From assembly GCA_036307185.1 (NCBI GenBank), contig JAXJYC010000036.1:1-43771 (forward strand): a DNA stretch of 43,771 nt, written 5' to 3'. Both the position numbers and the translations under genes were made by a program. Origin of the DNA: SVEL01 sp017381055. GTDB lineage: Bacteria; Bacillota; Clostridia; Lachnospirales; Lachnospiraceae. The first letter of the stretch is position 1. Each line of letters begins with the position of its first letter. This document shows, one piece after another, positions 32,091 to 40,922 of this stretch. The notes beneath the pieces were generated by a model. The model saw only the letters and a program-made list of their open reading frames with translations, was not told the DNA's origin and searched no databases.

Positions 32091-33339
32091 GAAGCCAGTT
32101 AATGGTATGAAAGAAATTTTACCAGCAGAGATGAAGATTAGAGATTATGCTATAGGAGTTATCAAGGAGACATATGCCAAGTTTGGTTTTACATCTATTG
32201 AAACACCTTGTATGGAACACATAGAAAATCTTTGTAGTAAGCAGGGTGGAGAGAATGAAAAGCTTATCTTTAAGGTGTTAAAGAGAGGCGAGAAGTTAAA
32301 TCTTGAGACTGCTGCCAGCGAAGCAGATCTTGTTGACTTTGGTATGCGTTATGACCTTACAGTTCCGCTCGTAAGATTTTATTCAAATAATGCAGCAAAT
32401 CTTCCAAGTCCATTTAAGGCACTTCAGATGGGAAATGTATGGAGAGCAGATAGACCACAGAGAGGAAGATATCGTCAGTTTATGCAGTGTGATATCGATA
32501 TCTTAGGTGAGGCTAGTAACTTAGCTGAGATAGAGCTTATCCTTGCTACAACAACTACAATTGGAAAGCTTGGTTTTAAGAACTTTAGAATCAATATTAA
32601 TGATAGAAGAATCTTAAAGGCAATGGCTGCTTATAGCGGTTTTAATGAAGAAGATTTCGATACAGTATTTATCATTCTTGACAAGATGGACAAGATTGGT
32701 ATGGAAGGTGTTGAAAGAGAACTTAAGGAAAGTGGATTTGATGCATCATCGGTTGATAAATATATGAGCTTATTTAAGGGAATGGAAGAAGCTAGTGATT
32801 CTCTTAAGTATTTAGCTGATGAGATTAAAGATTTCTTAGACAGTGATGTTGAGGAAAGCTTAAGTGAGATAATTGGTAGCGTAAAGGCTACTAAGAATGC
32901 TGATTTTGATTTAGTATTTGACCCAACCTTAGTAAGAGGTATGTCATATTACACAGGAACGATCTTTGAGATAGTTATGCCAGAGCTTGGAGCAAGCTGC
33001 GGTGGCGGTGGAAGATATGATAAGATGGTAGGAAAGTTTACAGGTCAGGAGGTTCCTGCATGTGGTTTTTCTATTGGATTTGAGAGAATTATTCTTCTGA
33101 TGCTTGAGAGTGGATTTAAGATTCCAAATGAAAGTGAGAAAGTAGCATATCTTATTGAGAAGGGTGTTTCAGGAGACAGACTTTGCGAGATAATTGCTAA
33201 GGCACAGGCTACAAGAGCTGAAGGTAAGCAGGTATTGGTTGCGCGTATGAATAAGAATAAGAAGTTCCAAAAGGAACAGCTTATCAACGAAGGTTATGAG
33301 AACTTCGAAGAATTCTACAAAGAAGATTTAAAGAAATAG
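32077..33339 (+). CDS. hisS: Histidine-tRNA ligase
   Basis: A 420-residue class-II aminoacyl-tRNA synthetase that charges tRNA-His. Motifs are KPVNGMKEILP near the N-terminus, RYDLTVPLVRF, RADRPQRGRYRQFMQCD (motif 2), the His-A region LVRGMSYYTGTIFE, and GGGRYDKM followed by GFSIGFERI (motif 3). The C-terminal anticodon domain is present but short (about 80 residues). AGGAGG lies upstream of the ATG, inside the preceding gene. It precedes aspS by 39 bp, a conserved hisS-aspS pair. Confidence 0.95.
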   Translation: MKLSKKPVNGMKEILPAEMKIRDYAIGVIKETYAKFGFTSIETPCMEHIENLCSKQGGENEKLIFKVLKRGEKLNLETAASEADLVDFGMRYDLTVPLVRFYSNNAANLPSPFKALQMGNVWRADRPQRGRYRQFMQCDIDILGEASNLAEIELILATTTTIGKLGFKNFRININDRRILKAMAAYSGFNEEDFDTVFIILDKMDKIGMEGVERELKESGFDASSVDKYMSLFKGMEEASDSLKYLADEIKDFLDSDVEESLSEIIGSVKATKNADFDLVFDPTLVRGMSYYTGTIFEIVMPELGASCGGGGRYDKMVGKFTGQEVPACGFSIGFERIILLMLESGFKIPNESEKVAYLIEKGVSGDRLCEIIAKAQATRAEGKQVLVARMNKNKKFQKEQLINEGYENFEEFYKEDLKK

Positions 33340-33378
33340 ATTATATAGGATATTTTAGAGTGAAAGGAATTAAGAAAA

Positions 33379-35187
33379 ATGGCAGAATCAATGATTGGAC
33401 TTAAGAGAAGTCATAGATGTACAGAAGTATCAAATGCAAATATTGGTGAAGAAATCACAGTTATGGGTTGGGTTCAGAAGAGAAGAAACTTAGGAAGTCT
33501 TATCTTCATCGATTTAAGAGACCGTTCAGGAATTTTACAGATAGTATTTGATGAAAATGATGTGCTAAAAGAAGGTTTTGAAAAAGCAGAGACACTTCGT
33601 TCAGAATTTGTTATAGCTGTAAGGGGTATGGTTACAAAGCGTGGTGGAGCTATCAATGAAAATTTAAAGACAGGTGATATAGAGATTCGTGCAACAGAAC
33701 TCCGTATTTTATCTGAGGCACTTACACCACCATTTCCAATTGAGGATGGGATTACAACAAAGGATGATTTAAGACTTAAGTATAGATATCTTGATCTTCG
33801 TCGTCCTTGCTTACAGAAGAATCTTATTATGAGAAGTAAGACAGCTACACTTGTTAGAACATTTCTTGATAAGGAAGGTTTCTTAGAGATAGAAACACCT
33901 ATGCTTACAAAGAGTACACCAGAAGGTGCTAGAGATTATCTTGTGCCAAGCCGTGTACATCCAGGCAATTTCTATGCGCTTCCACAGTCACCACAGCTCT
34001 TTAAGCAGCTTCTTATGTGTTCTGGATATGATAGATATTTCCAGATAGTTAAGTGTTTTAGAGATGAGGACTTAAGAGCGGATAGACAGCCAGAGTTCAC
34101 ACAGATCGATATGGAGTTATCATTTGTTGATGTAGATGATGTAATCGATGTAAATGAGAGACTTCTTGCTAAGATGTTTAAGGAAATTTTAGATGTAGAT
34201 GTTCAGCTTCCTATTCAGAGAATGACATGGCAGGAGGCTATGGATAGATTTGGTTCTGATAAGCCAGATACAAGATTTGGCATGGAACTTAAAGATGTAT
34301 CTAGTGTAGTAGCAGGCTGTGGCTTTGGCGTATTTACAGGCGCTCTTGAAAATGGTGGTTCTGTTCGTGGTATTAATGCTGAAGGACAGGGTGCTATGCC
34401 AAGAAAGAAGATTGATGCATTGGTTGAAGTTGCTAAGACATACGGTGCAAAGGGTCTTGCGTACCTCGCTATTAATGAGGATGGAACATATAAGTCATCA
34501 TTCTCAAAGTTTATGACAGAGGAAGAATTAGCTAAGCTTGTAGAAGCTATGAATGGTAAGCCAGGAGATTTACTTCTCTTTGCTGCTGATAAAAACGATG
34601 TTGTATGGGCTGTACTTGGTGCGCTTCGTCTTCATATTGCAGAGGAACTTGGCTTACTTGATAAGAATCAGTTTAATTTCTTATGGATTACAGAGTTCCC
34701 ATTATTAGAGTGGAACGAGGAGCAGAATAGATTTGTAGCAAAGCATCATCCATTTACAATGCCTATGGATGAGGATTTACAGTATCTTGATTCTGATCCA
34801 GGTAGAGTTAGAGCAAAGGCTTATGATATTGTATTAAATGGTACAGAAATTGGTGGTGGTTCTGTAAGAATTTATCAGAGCGATGTACAGGAAAAAATGT
34901 TTGAGGTGCTTGGATTTACAAAGGAAGAGGCTTATGAGAGATTTGGTTTCCTTCTTAATGCATTTAAGTATGGTGTTCCACCTCATGCAGGACTTGCATA
35001 TGGTCTTGATAGACTTATTATGCTTATGGCTAAGGAAGATAGTATTCGTGAGGTTATTGCTTTCCCTAAGATTAAGGATGCTTCATGTCTTATGACAGAT
35101 GCTCCAAATGTAGTTGATGATAAGCAGCTTGAAGAGTTAGCTATCGCTATTGCATTGGAAGAAGAGGAAGAGAATACAGAGGAGTAA
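33379..35187 (+). CDS. aspS: Aspartate-tRNA ligase
   Basis: A 602-residue bacterial-type AspRS: an OB-fold anticodon domain (about 1-110, GWVQKRRNLGSLIFIDLRDRSG), the catalytic core with RYLDLRRP, FRDEDLRADRQPEFTQ (motif 2) and the bacterial GAD insertion (about 300-420), then GLDRLIMLM (motif 3). It charges tRNA-Asp; whether it also charges tRNA-Asn cannot be decided here. GAAAGGAA lies 9 bases before the ATG. Final acidic residues (EEEEENTEE) form a disordered tail. Confidence 0.95.
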   Translation: MAESMIGLKRSHRCTEVSNANIGEEITVMGWVQKRRNLGSLIFIDLRDRSGILQIVFDENDVLKEGFEKAETLRSEFVIAVRGMVTKRGGAINENLKTGDIEIRATELRILSEALTPPFPIEDGITTKDDLRLKYRYLDLRRPCLQKNLIMRSKTATLVRTFLDKEGFLEIETPMLTKSTPEGARDYLVPSRVHPGNFYALPQSPQLFKQLLMCSGYDRYFQIVKCFRDEDLRADRQPEFTQIDMELSFVDVDDVIDVNERLLAKMFKEILDVDVQLPIQRMTWQEAMDRFGSDKPDTRFGMELKDVSSVVAGCGFGVFTGALENGGSVRGINAEGQGAMPRKKIDALVEVAKTYGAKGLAYLAINEDGTYKSSFSKFMTEEELAKLVEAMNGKPGDLLLFAADKNDVVWAVLGALRLHIAEELGLLDKNQFNFLWITEFPLLEWNEEQNRFVAKHHPFTMPMDEDLQYLDSDPGRVRAKAYDIVLNGTEIGGGSVRIYQSDVQEKMFEVLGFTKEEAYERFGFLLNAFKYGVPPHAGLAYGLDRLIMLMAKEDSIREVIAFPKIKDASCLMTDAPNVVDDKQLEELAIAIALEEEEENTEE

Positions 35188-35219
35188 TCTATTCTGCTGA
35201 AAAATAAAAAGGAGGAGAG

Positions 35220-37388
35220 ATGATGATACATAATATTGTACTTGGAATTCACATTGCTAGTTTAGTTGTATGTTTCTTTATAGTATATATGCTAGGAAGA
35301 AGAGAAAACAAGCATAGAGCGAATTATATGGTAGTTACAATAGTATGTAATGTCATCTCTCTTGTTGGTTATATACTAGAGCTTATGTCTACCACAGAGG
35401 AGGCTATGATTACTGCAGTGAAGATGCAGTATTTGGGAAAGAGCTTTGTGGGGACTTTTTTGTTATATACTTTTATTAGATACTATAATTGGAAATTCCC
35501 AAGGAGTATTATAAGATTATTTTGGGTTATAGACATTGGTATATATTTTGTGGTTCTTACCTTAGATTATCATATGTGTTATTACAAATCATATGAGGTT
35601 GTGACAGTTGCTGGAAAGAAATTTCTTGTTACAGAAAAGGCACCTTTGTATATTATCACAATGGTATATTTGTTAGGTATCTTGGTATTGTTTTCAATTC
35701 TTTGTCATAAGCATTGGAAAACTGCTGAGGGTCGAGATAAACAAGTGTTAGGAAAGTTATCAGTTACTTCTATGGTAGCTGATATGATAATCGTTTTATC
35801 TATTTTTGATGGGGCATATCCTTATGATTTGGTTCCTATGATTATAACTGTATTTACGGTTGTTATAGGTTTTTTAATATATAAGTATGGACTTTTTTCT
35901 ACATTGGATCTTGCAAAAGATAATTTGATCGTAGATATAGAGGAAGGTGTTATAGTAACAGATATGGAAGGCAATTTTCAGTATGCTAATCCTAAGGCAT
36001 ATGAGCTTATTCCACAGTTAAGATATGCGGATAAAAAGTTGATAGAGAAAGCTATTGATCGCTTCGTAGGAAATGTTAAGACAGATACTATAAGATTTAA
36101 TGGTAGATTTTTCAAACTGAATAATAGAGTTCTTGAGGATGAAAAACAAACAGTAGGTCATATGACTACGTTTTTTGACATAACTGACCTTCTCGAAAGT
36201 AATAAAAAAATGGAACAGCTTAAAATTGAGGCTGATAATGCAAATTACGCAAAGAGTAACTTTTTAGCAAATATGTCTCATGAAATTAGAACACCTATCA
36301 ATGCTGTTCTTGGCATGGATGAGATGATTTTAAGGGAGTCTAGTGAAGAAAATATTATTGAATATGCTACAAGCATTAAGAGAGCAGGAGAGAGTTTGTT
36401 ATCTCTTGTAAGTGATATATTAGATTTTTCTAAAATTGAATCAGGAAAGATGACAATTTTAGATGAGCCTTATAACATTAAAGAATTAATTAAAGATATT
36501 ATTAACACATTTACTTTAAGGATGAGACAAAAAGGTCTATCATTTATAACAGAAATAGATGAAAATATTCCAAAGATACTTGTAGGCGATGAGGTTAGGA
36601 TTAAGCAGATTGCATTAAATATATTGAGCAATGCCTTTAAGTATACAAAGGAAGGATATGTAAAATTAAAGATATCGTCAGAGATAAGAGGTAATAAATG
36701 CGTACTTTCATTTTCTGTAGAGGATACTGGAAGTGGAATAAAGAAGGATGCTATGGAAAAGTTATTTGCTACCTTTGAAAGAATTGATGAAAAGAAGAAC
36801 CGTCATATAGAAGGAAGTGGACTTGGGCTTAACATTACGAAGAATCTTCTTAAGATGATGGGAAGTGATATACAAGTAAAAAGTGTTTATGGCAGAGGAA
36901 GTATTTTCTTCTTTGATTTGGAACAACGTGTATCTGATTATGAACCTATTGGAATGATGGATATAGAAGATGTTAAGGTTGATATAAATCAGGGAAGCGA
37001 AGATACATTTACGGCTCCCCATGCGAGAATGTTGGTGGTAGATGATAATTTGGTTAATTTATCTGTAATGAAAGGCCTTCTAAAGAGAACACAGGCTACT
37101 GTTGAAATGGCAAGTAGTGGTGCAGAAGCTGTGAAGATGACGAAAGATAGGGAGTATGATCTTATATTTATGGATCATCTTATGCCAGAGATGGATGGTA
37201 TAGAAACTATGATTCGAATTAAAGGAATGGAGACTAATCCAAATAGGAATACTCCGTGTATAGTGCTTACTGCTAATGCGATTTCAGGTGCTAAGGAGAA
37301 GTATATGGAGGCGGGCTTTGATGAATATATGACAAAGCCTGTTAATATGGATTTGTTAGAGAACAATTTACGTAAATTTCTCTCGTAG
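35220..37388 (+). CDS. Hybrid sensor histidine kinase with 7TM sensor and C-terminal receiver
   Basis: A 722-residue membrane kinase. Residues 1-225 are seven TM helices of the 7TM histidine-kinase N-terminal type. A PAS-like domain (about 235-325) follows. HisKA has NMSHEIRTPINAVLG (phospho-acceptor His354), and HATPase_c has NILSNAFKYTKEG, DTGSGI and GSGLGL. A C-terminal receiver has VVDDN, phospho-acceptor Asp652 in FMDHLMPEMDG and the conserved TKP lysine. All catalytic motifs are intact. No separate HPt or response regulator gene lies nearby, so the output partner is elsewhere. GGAGGAGAG precedes ATG 35220. It is 95 bp before the EAL protein gene, which has its own promoter. Confidence 0.93.
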   Translation: MMIHNIVLGIHIASLVVCFFIVYMLGRRENKHRANYMVVTIVCNVISLVGYILELMSTTEEAMITAVKMQYLGKSFVGTFLLYTFIRYYNWKFPRSIIRLFWVIDIGIYFVVLTLDYHMCYYKSYEVVTVAGKKFLVTEKAPLYIITMVYLLGILVLFSILCHKHWKTAEGRDKQVLGKLSVTSMVADMIIVLSIFDGAYPYDLVPMIITVFTVVIGFLIYKYGLFSTLDLAKDNLIVDIEEGVIVTDMEGNFQYANPKAYELIPQLRYADKKLIEKAIDRFVGNVKTDTIRFNGRFFKLNNRVLEDEKQTVGHMTTFFDITDLLESNKKMEQLKIEADNANYAKSNFLANMSHEIRTPINAVLGMDEMILRESSEENIIEYATSIKRAGESLLSLVSDILDFSKIESGKMTILDEPYNIKELIKDIINTFTLRMRQKGLSFITEIDENIPKILVGDEVRIKQIALNILSNAFKYTKEGYVKLKISSEIRGNKCVLSFSVEDTGSGIKKDAMEKLFATFERIDEKKNRHIEGSGLGLNITKNLLKMMGSDIQVKSVYGRGSIFFFDLEQRVSDYEPIGMMDIEDVKVDINQGSEDTFTAPHARMLVVDDNLVNLSVMKGLLKRTQATVEMASSGAEAVKMTKDREYDLIFMDHLMPEMDGIETMIRIKGMETNPNRNTPCIVLTANAISGAKEKYMEAGFDEYMTKPVNMDLLENNLRKFLS

Positions 37389-37414
37389 ACAATAGTGAAA
37401 ATATAAGGTGAATC

Positions 37415-37443
37415 TTGAAAAAATAAAGGTTTTGGTGTAAAAT
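37415..37443 (+). promoter_or_regulatory. Putative promoter of the EAL-domain gene
   Basis: TTGAAA (37415-37420), a 17-bp spacer and TAAAAT (37438-37443) precede the gene by 39 bp. Confidence 0.65.
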
Positions 37444-37482
37444 AAAAAATATATATAGCGTGATAAAAAACTAGAAAGGAGT

Positions 37483-39402
37483 ATGTCTATGAATATAGCT
37501 TCTCAAACGTGTGCACTAGTTGTTCTTTATGTTATAGCCATATTTTTTATAACATCAAAGCCTTTAAAATTACCTACAACTATTGCATTCTATGTAATTC
37601 TATTTATGACCATGGGGATGGTATTGACAGATATTGTATCTATTTATTTGTTGAATAATTTAGATACCACCTCTCCAGTACTTGTGGAAGTATTTGCTAG
37701 ATTGTATTTGTTCTTCTTGAATGCGGTGGTATATTCTGCGATTTATTACACGTATGCAGATGCTTATGGTAATACAAAGAAACGAAAAATAGTAGTACGG
37801 TTAAAGGCTGTAGTGTTTTTTGTAGCAGATATTATTATGTTGTTATGTCCAGTATACTACTATGGAAAAGATGGTATTGTTTATACATACGGTCCTGCTG
37901 TTGATGTGACATATGTTATAGGCACTTATGGTATTTTATTATTATTATATATTGTTGTTACAGGAAAAAAGCTAATGCATAAGAGACGTAGACTGGCTAT
38001 TGCATTGTGGGTTTTTGTATGGATGTTTGCTGCTGTTGTGCAATATCATGTGCAGACAATACTTATGGTTACATTCGCAGGTGTAGTTGGAGTTGTTATC
38101 GTTTATATTATGCTTGAGAATCCAGATTCTAGAATGGATAGAAGAACAGGTCTTCTTAATATGAGGGCTTTTGAGTCGTATATAAGAAAGCTGTTTGAAT
38201 TAAAGAGAAAGTTTACAGTATATGTAATCGTTGCAGACGAATTATCAGATCTTAGAGATAGAGAAAGACATTCTATGAATAGAATTTACCTCGATAGATT
38301 TATTGGTTCTATAAATGTACTTAAGACTTCGAAGCTGTTTTTTGATGGGGACGATCAGATGATAGTGGTGTTTGAGGAAAGTACAAAGGGTATATATGAT
38401 AGGAAGATTTTTGAAAGTCATATAGATGAGGCTGGAAGAGATGGTTATGATATATATGGAATGGCAAAGTATTTTTATATTCCAGATCCTTTCTTTACAG
38501 ATAGTGTATATTATTTTGAAAAGCTCATAAGATATGCAAGACAGAATAATTCTGACATACTCGCAAAGGAACGAGTAGTAATTAACGCAGATATGTATAA
38601 TAAGATGGTGGAGGAAATAGAAGGCGAAGAGCTATTACTTGAAGCTTTAGAGTACGACAGAGTTGAGATGTATTATCAGCCGATATACTCAACTGTAAAG
38701 CATAGATTTACAACAGTGGAGGCTTTGGTAAGAATTAGAGATAGCGAGGGCAACATTATTCCGCCGGCTAAGTTTATTAGAGTCGCAGAGGAAAATGGTA
38801 TGATAATAAAGCTTGGAGAGGTTATCTTTGAAAAGGTATGTAGGTTTATGGGTGGACCTGATTATCCAAAACTAGATTTAGAATATGTAGAGATTAATCT
38901 TTCAGTTGTACAGTGCTGTTATGCTAAGCTTGCTAGAAATTTTATAGACATAATGGATAAGTATAATGTTAATCCAAATAGTATTAATCTGGAGATAACA
39001 GAGTCTGCATCTATAGAGGGCAAGAATATCTTACTTAAGAATATGGAAAAGCTTAGAAATTATGGAGTTAGATTTTCATTAGATGATTTCGGTACAGGTC
39101 AGTCAAATCTTAACTATATAGCAGAGATGCCAGTAGATATTGTTAAGTTTGATAGAGATATGACAAAATCATATTTTGAAAATGATAAGGCTCATTATGT
39201 AATGGGCGCAGCGATGAGCATGATTAAAGGTATGGAGATGGAGATTGTTTCTGAAGGTATTGAGACAAAGGAACAGTATAAGACTATGAAGGGCTTAGGT
39301 ATTGAGTATATTCAGGGTTATTATTTTTCAAAACCTTTACCAGAAAAAGAATTTATTGAATTTATGTATAAGGCTAATGAGTCAAATAAGGAGCATAATT
39401 AA
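37483..39402 (+). CDS. Membrane-bound EAL-domain c-di-GMP phosphodiesterase with degenerate GGDEF
   Basis: A 639-residue protein. About seven N-terminal TM helices (1-215) of a sensor type are followed by a GGDEF-like domain (about 220-345). This domain keeps the RRTGLLNMRAF start but has DGDDQ where GGDEF should be, so it is not expected to make c-di-GMP. The EAL domain (about 385-630) has EALVR (Glu413), EINLS, EITES, DDFGTG, VKFD, SEGIET and QGYYFSKPL, all the residues expected for active hydrolysis. AAGGAG precedes ATG 37483. It is next to the hybrid kinase, which suggests a shared signalling job, though promoters are separate. Confidence 0.92.
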   Translation: MSMNIASQTCALVVLYVIAIFFITSKPLKLPTTIAFYVILFMTMGMVLTDIVSIYLLNNLDTTSPVLVEVFARLYLFFLNAVVYSAIYYTYADAYGNTKKRKIVVRLKAVVFFVADIIMLLCPVYYYGKDGIVYTYGPAVDVTYVIGTYGILLLLYIVVTGKKLMHKRRRLAIALWVFVWMFAAVVQYHVQTILMVTFAGVVGVVIVYIMLENPDSRMDRRTGLLNMRAFESYIRKLFELKRKFTVYVIVADELSDLRDRERHSMNRIYLDRFIGSINVLKTSKLFFDGDDQMIVVFEESTKGIYDRKIFESHIDEAGRDGYDIYGMAKYFYIPDPFFTDSVYYFEKLIRYARQNNSDILAKERVVINADMYNKMVEEIEGEELLLEALEYDRVEMYYQPIYSTVKHRFTTVEALVRIRDSEGNIIPPAKFIRVAEENGMIIKLGEVIFEKVCRFMGGPDYPKLDLEYVEINLSVVQCCYAKLARNFIDIMDKYNVNPNSINLEITESASIEGKNILLKNMEKLRNYGVRFSLDDFGTGQSNLNYIAEMPVDIVKFDRDMTKSYFENDKAHYVMGAAMSMIKGMEMEIVSEGIETKEQYKTMKGLGIEYIQGYYFSKPLPEKEFIEFMYKANESNKEHN

Positions 39403-39421
39403 ATAGGAGCAAAAAGAAAAT

Positions 39422-40345
39422 ATGTATGATGTGGTAATAGTAGGAAGTGGTCCAGCAGGACTTAGCGCAGCTGTGTATGCAAGACGAGCAAAACTTAAAA
39501 CATTAGTTATTGAGAAGGCTGGTTATAGTGGCGGACAGATTGTAAATACTTCAGATGTTGATAATTATCTTGGGTTGCAAGGGATAGAAGGCTTTGAGAT
39601 GGCTATGAAGTTTAGAACACATGCAGAGCATTTTGAAGCAGAATTCTTAGATGATGAGGTTGTCAGTATTCAAGATAAAGAGGATGGAACCTATGATATC
39701 GTTTTAAAGTCAGATAAAGATATTAGTACAAAAACAATTATTTTAGCTACAGGCGCAAGCTATGATAAGCTTCATGTGCCAGGAGAGGCGGAGTATACAG
39801 GCAGAGGAGTGTCTTACTGTGCCACATGTGATGGTGCATTTTATAAGGGAAAGATAGCGGCAGTAGTAGGCGGTGGAGATGTAGCGCTTGAGGATGCGTT
39901 GTATTTATCGAATATGGCAGATAAGGTTTATCTTATTCATCGAAGAGATGAACTTCGTGGGGCGAAAGTATTGCAGGATAAGGTGTTTGCAGCCGATAAT
40001 ATTATGTTTATGCCAGATACTGTAGTATCATCTATTAATGGAAGTGATGGCTTGGTTTCTTCTATAGATACTAAAAATGTTAAAACTAATATGGAAGAGA
40101 ATATATCAGTAAATGGTATATTTATTGCAGTAGGTATGAAACCAAATGTTTCATATATTAATGAATTAGTGGAACTTGATAAGGCAGGATATGTTGTAGC
40201 CTCAGAGGATGGAATAACAAGTAAAAAAGGTATATTTGTAGCTGGTGATATGAGAACAAAGGTCTTGCGTCAGGTTATTACAGCGGTTTCAGATGGAGCA
40301 AATGCTGTGGCTTCAGTGGAAAAATATTTAAGAGAACAGAATTAA
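39422..40345 (+). CDS. trxB: Thioredoxin-disulfide reductase
   Basis: A 307-residue FAD/NADPH enzyme that reduces thioredoxin. It has an FAD-binding motif GSGPAGLSAAVYA near the start, the redox pair CATC (Cys133, Cys136), the NADP motif VGGGDVALEDA and the C-terminal FAD site GIFVAGDMRTK. Length is normal for the low-molecular-weight type. An A/G-rich RBS (ATAGGAGC) lies about 11 bases before the ATG. No thioredoxin gene is nearby. It follows the EAL gene by 19 bp and precedes cdd by 15 bp, so they may be one operon. Confidence 0.93.
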   Translation: MYDVVIVGSGPAGLSAAVYARRAKLKTLVIEKAGYSGGQIVNTSDVDNYLGLQGIEGFEMAMKFRTHAEHFEAEFLDDEVVSIQDKEDGTYDIVLKSDKDISTKTIILATGASYDKLHVPGEAEYTGRGVSYCATCDGAFYKGKIAAVVGGGDVALEDALYLSNMADKVYLIHRRDELRGAKVLQDKVFAADNIMFMPDTVVSSINGSDGLVSSIDTKNVKTNMEENISVNGIFIAVGMKPNVSYINELVELDKAGYVVASEDGITSKKGIFVAGDMRTKVLRQVITAVSDGANAVASVEKYLREQN

Positions 40346-40360
40346 AGTGAGGATGGATAA

Positions 40361-40738
40361 ATGGATAATCAAGAATTGTTTAGATTAGCAAAGGAAGCTT
40401 CTAAAAAGGCATATAGTCCATACTCTAATATAAAGGTGGGAGCGGCACTATTTTGTAAGAATGGTAAGATATTTACAGGTGTAAATGTGGAAAATTCATC
40501 TTATGGTGGAACCATATGTGCAGAAAGAACAGCCTTTGTTAAGGCTATATCCGAAGGGGAAAGAGAGTTTGCAAAAATTGCTGTTGGAGGCTCTATAAAA
40601 AATCTTGTGCCATGTGGAATGTGTAGACAGTTTATGTCAGAGTTTGGAGCTGATTTAGATATTATATATGAAGATGAGGATGGCAATATAGTAGAGACAA
40701 CTCTTGGTGTATTATTTCCAAATGAGTTTAAGATATAG
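40361..40738 (+). CDS. cdd: Cytidine deaminase
   Basis: A 125-residue homotetrameric zinc deaminase of pyrimidine salvage, converting cytidine and deoxycytidine to uridines. The zinc ligands are in CAERTA (Cys53, catalytic Glu55) and PCGMCRQ (Cys85, Cys88); AYSPYSNIKVGAAL is the family N-terminal motif. Length is typical. GAGG lies upstream of the ATG. A terminator follows 28 bp after the stop. Confidence 0.95.
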   Translation: MDNQELFRLAKEASKKAYSPYSNIKVGAALFCKNGKIFTGVNVENSSYGGTICAERTAFVKAISEGEREFAKIAVGGSIKNLVPCGMCRQFMSEFGADLDIIYEDEDGNIVETTLGVLFPNEFKI

Positions 40739-40766
40739 AATTTGAAAAAGATAGTTTAAGCAAATG

Positions 40767-40788
40767 GGTACCTAAAGGTACCTTTTTG
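40767..40788 (+). terminator. Intrinsic terminator after cdd
   Basis: GGTACC (40767-40772), a short loop and GGTACC (40777-40782) form a compact stem followed by TTTTTG. It probably ends the trxB-cdd unit. Confidence 0.8.
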
Positions 40789-40846
40789 TTTGTGTATAAG
40801 GTGATATAATCGTTTTGTGAAAAAAATGTGAAAGATAAAAAATCTA

Positions 40847-40875
40847 TTGTAAAAAAACAGAATTAGTTTTATATT
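40847..40875 (+). promoter_or_regulatory. Putative promoter of the ABC transporter gene
   Basis: TTGTAA (40847-40852), a 17-bp spacer and TATATT (40870-40875) precede the ATG by 47 bp. A second -10-like TATAAT (40805-40810) has a poor -35. Confidence 0.55.
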
Positions 40876-40922
40876 ATATCAGTATATATTTTTGTATATG
40901 GTATTTAGAAAGGAAAAGGGAT

